From Stagonosporopsis chrysanthemi (lineage: Eukaryota > Ascomycota > Dothideomycetes > Pleosporales > Didymellaceae), in NCBI GenBank assembly GCA_022560025.1, contig JAFISE010000069.1, positions 1 to 64,000 on the forward strand: a stretch of DNA of 64,000 nucleotides. The letters are read 5' to 3'. Under the pieces are notes generated by a model, which made no database searches, had not been told where the DNA came from, and worked only from the letters and a program-made list of their open reading frames with translations. Positions within the stretch are counted from its first letter, which is position 1, and each line of letters opens with the position of its first letter. Made by a program: the position numbers and the translations under genes. Positions 63,128-64,000 of the stretch are shown one piece after another.

Positions 63128-64000
63128 TCACATCCAGTACATCGTCTCCTCCACCCTCGCCACACGCTGCTCCGCGCCCTTCACACACTTCGCATCGAGC
63201 CTCTGCTGGCACGCCTTCAGCACATCCTTACACATCCGTCCCCCCAAGTCGCTAAAATCCTCGTCCTCGGCCTCGATCTGCGCCTTCGTCTTCTTGATGC
63301 CTTTCTCGCGCCGGGCAAACGCCTGGCCGCGCTTCTCCCGCTCCGCAGCAACGTCGCGCTTGTGCTTTGCCTTGTTCGAGCCCCACTCCTGCCGCGTGCC
63401 GATGTCGGGGCTGTACCACTTGCGCAGTTAGCAGCGGCCGCGCTCGCAGAGGCGGTCGGCGTAGTAGGCTGGGGGCGCGTAGGAGACCGGGAGGGTGGCG
63501 CGCACGTAGGTGTGGCAGAGTTGGTGGGTCTGAGGGGGGATTAGTGGTGGTTGTGCGGCTGAGGGGAAAGGGGGCTTACGAGTTCTTGTAGCTCTTGGAC
63601 GGGGAGGTTCATTTCGTTGCGGAGGATGTAGTAGTAGCATGAACGTGCGGTTCCCTTGATGGCGTTCTGGGACTGCAGGTAGAAATCGCTGAAGTATGGC
63701 GACGTCACTGCGTTGTCCACAAGAGTACCAGGGCGACAGTTGCCGTTGCCCTGCATTGCCTCACCGTCTCGTCGGGGAAAGAAGCGGGTACTGTGTCGCT
63801 TGGTGACGATGATTGTTGTGACCTTGATATCTGGACGTTCGGTACCACAGATCTCTGCAGCCTTTTCGAATGCCGTTGGAAAGCACGACAACTCCTGGGT
63901 CTCAACCTCTGCATACTGACTGTTGCCGATGCCATCGCGGTAGTAGAGTATGTTCTTCGGAAAGTGCTTGCCGTGTTCATCGAACCAGCCCTGGAGAAGG
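63128..64000 (-). CDS. Argonaute protein, 3' end (PIWI domain), with an in-frame stop
   Basis: Partial; the 5' part lies beyond the right edge. Two exon parts: 63581-64000 and 63128-63529, separated by a 51-bp GTAAGC...CAG intron. The PIWI domain shows YYRDGIGNSQYA (third catalytic Asp), IVTKRHSTRFFP, GTLVDNAVTSPYFSDFYLQSQ and LTHQLCHTYVRA, whose CH contains the fourth catalytic residue. Argonaute slices RNA guided by small RNA. After ADRLCERGRC the frame meets TAA at 63428-63430; beyond it, it continues for 99 sense codons to the family-typical end MYWM and a stop at 63128. The stop replaces a position normally Tyr (CYLRKW expected). Either the gene is truncated by a nonsense mutation or the base is a sequencing error. 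Confidence 0.85.

Overview
This is nuclear DNA of a filamentous ascomycete (Pezizomycotina; my inference from intron style and gene families is Dothideomycetes, moderately confident). The signs are many short 41-110 bp GT-AG introns with CTRAY-like branch sites, Zn2Cys6 regulators, HET-domain genes, a UstYa-family protein, an Argonaute, dispersed 5S rRNA, and C-rich coding DNA. Genes lie singly on both strands, about one per 2.5 kb. There is no operon-like order, CRISPR array, phage or plasmid signal.

Layout. 1-1.2 kb is AT-rich transposon-like debris with a small TA-flanked inverted-repeat element. 1.2-9.3 kb holds a catabolic-looking set: epoxide hydrolase, Zn2Cys6 regulator, Lac12-like sugar/H+ symporter and zinc alcohol dehydrogenase. 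10.5-25 kb holds an arrestin-like protein, a P-loop kinase, a small double-zinc-finger protein, a coiled-coil protein, an F-box protein, an MFSD1-like MFS carrier and a Delta24-sterol reductase. 25-35 kb holds a GH20 hexosaminidase (secreted, probably GPI-anchored), a group II aromatic amino acid decarboxylase, the alternative mitochondrial NADH dehydrogenase and a DUF427 protein whose only intron contains about 100 bp of near-pure poly-C. 35-42 kb is the accessory stretch: a HET-domain gene broken by a 17-bp tandem duplication, a cytochrome P450, an ACMSD-like amidohydrolase and a GNAT acetyltransferase. 42.8-54.5 kb is conserved housekeeping: DNA polymerase delta catalytic subunit, a membrane protein, a PQ-loop vacuolar transporter, the COMPASS subunit Bre2/Ash2 and the ribosome-biogenesis factor Enp1/bystin. 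54.9-56.3 kb holds an intact 5S rRNA gene, a decayed HET relic and an internally deleted 5S copy. 56.9-64 kb holds a 2-oxoglutarate/Fe(II) oxygenase, a divergent protein kinase, tRNA dimethylallyltransferase (Mod5-like), a UstYa-family protein with a GC-AG intron, and the 3' end of an Argonaute gene carrying an in-frame stop.

I rebuilt exon structures by hand from splice signals and reading-frame continuity; joined coding lengths are multiples of three wherever I give a residue count. I did not find a complete new multi-gene system. The most notable signals are two apparently recent lesions in genome-defence or self-recognition genes (Argonaute stop, HET duplication), the poly-C intron, the two-zinc-finger protein, and a repeated flip from C-rich to G-rich coding strand toward the 3' ends of several genes.
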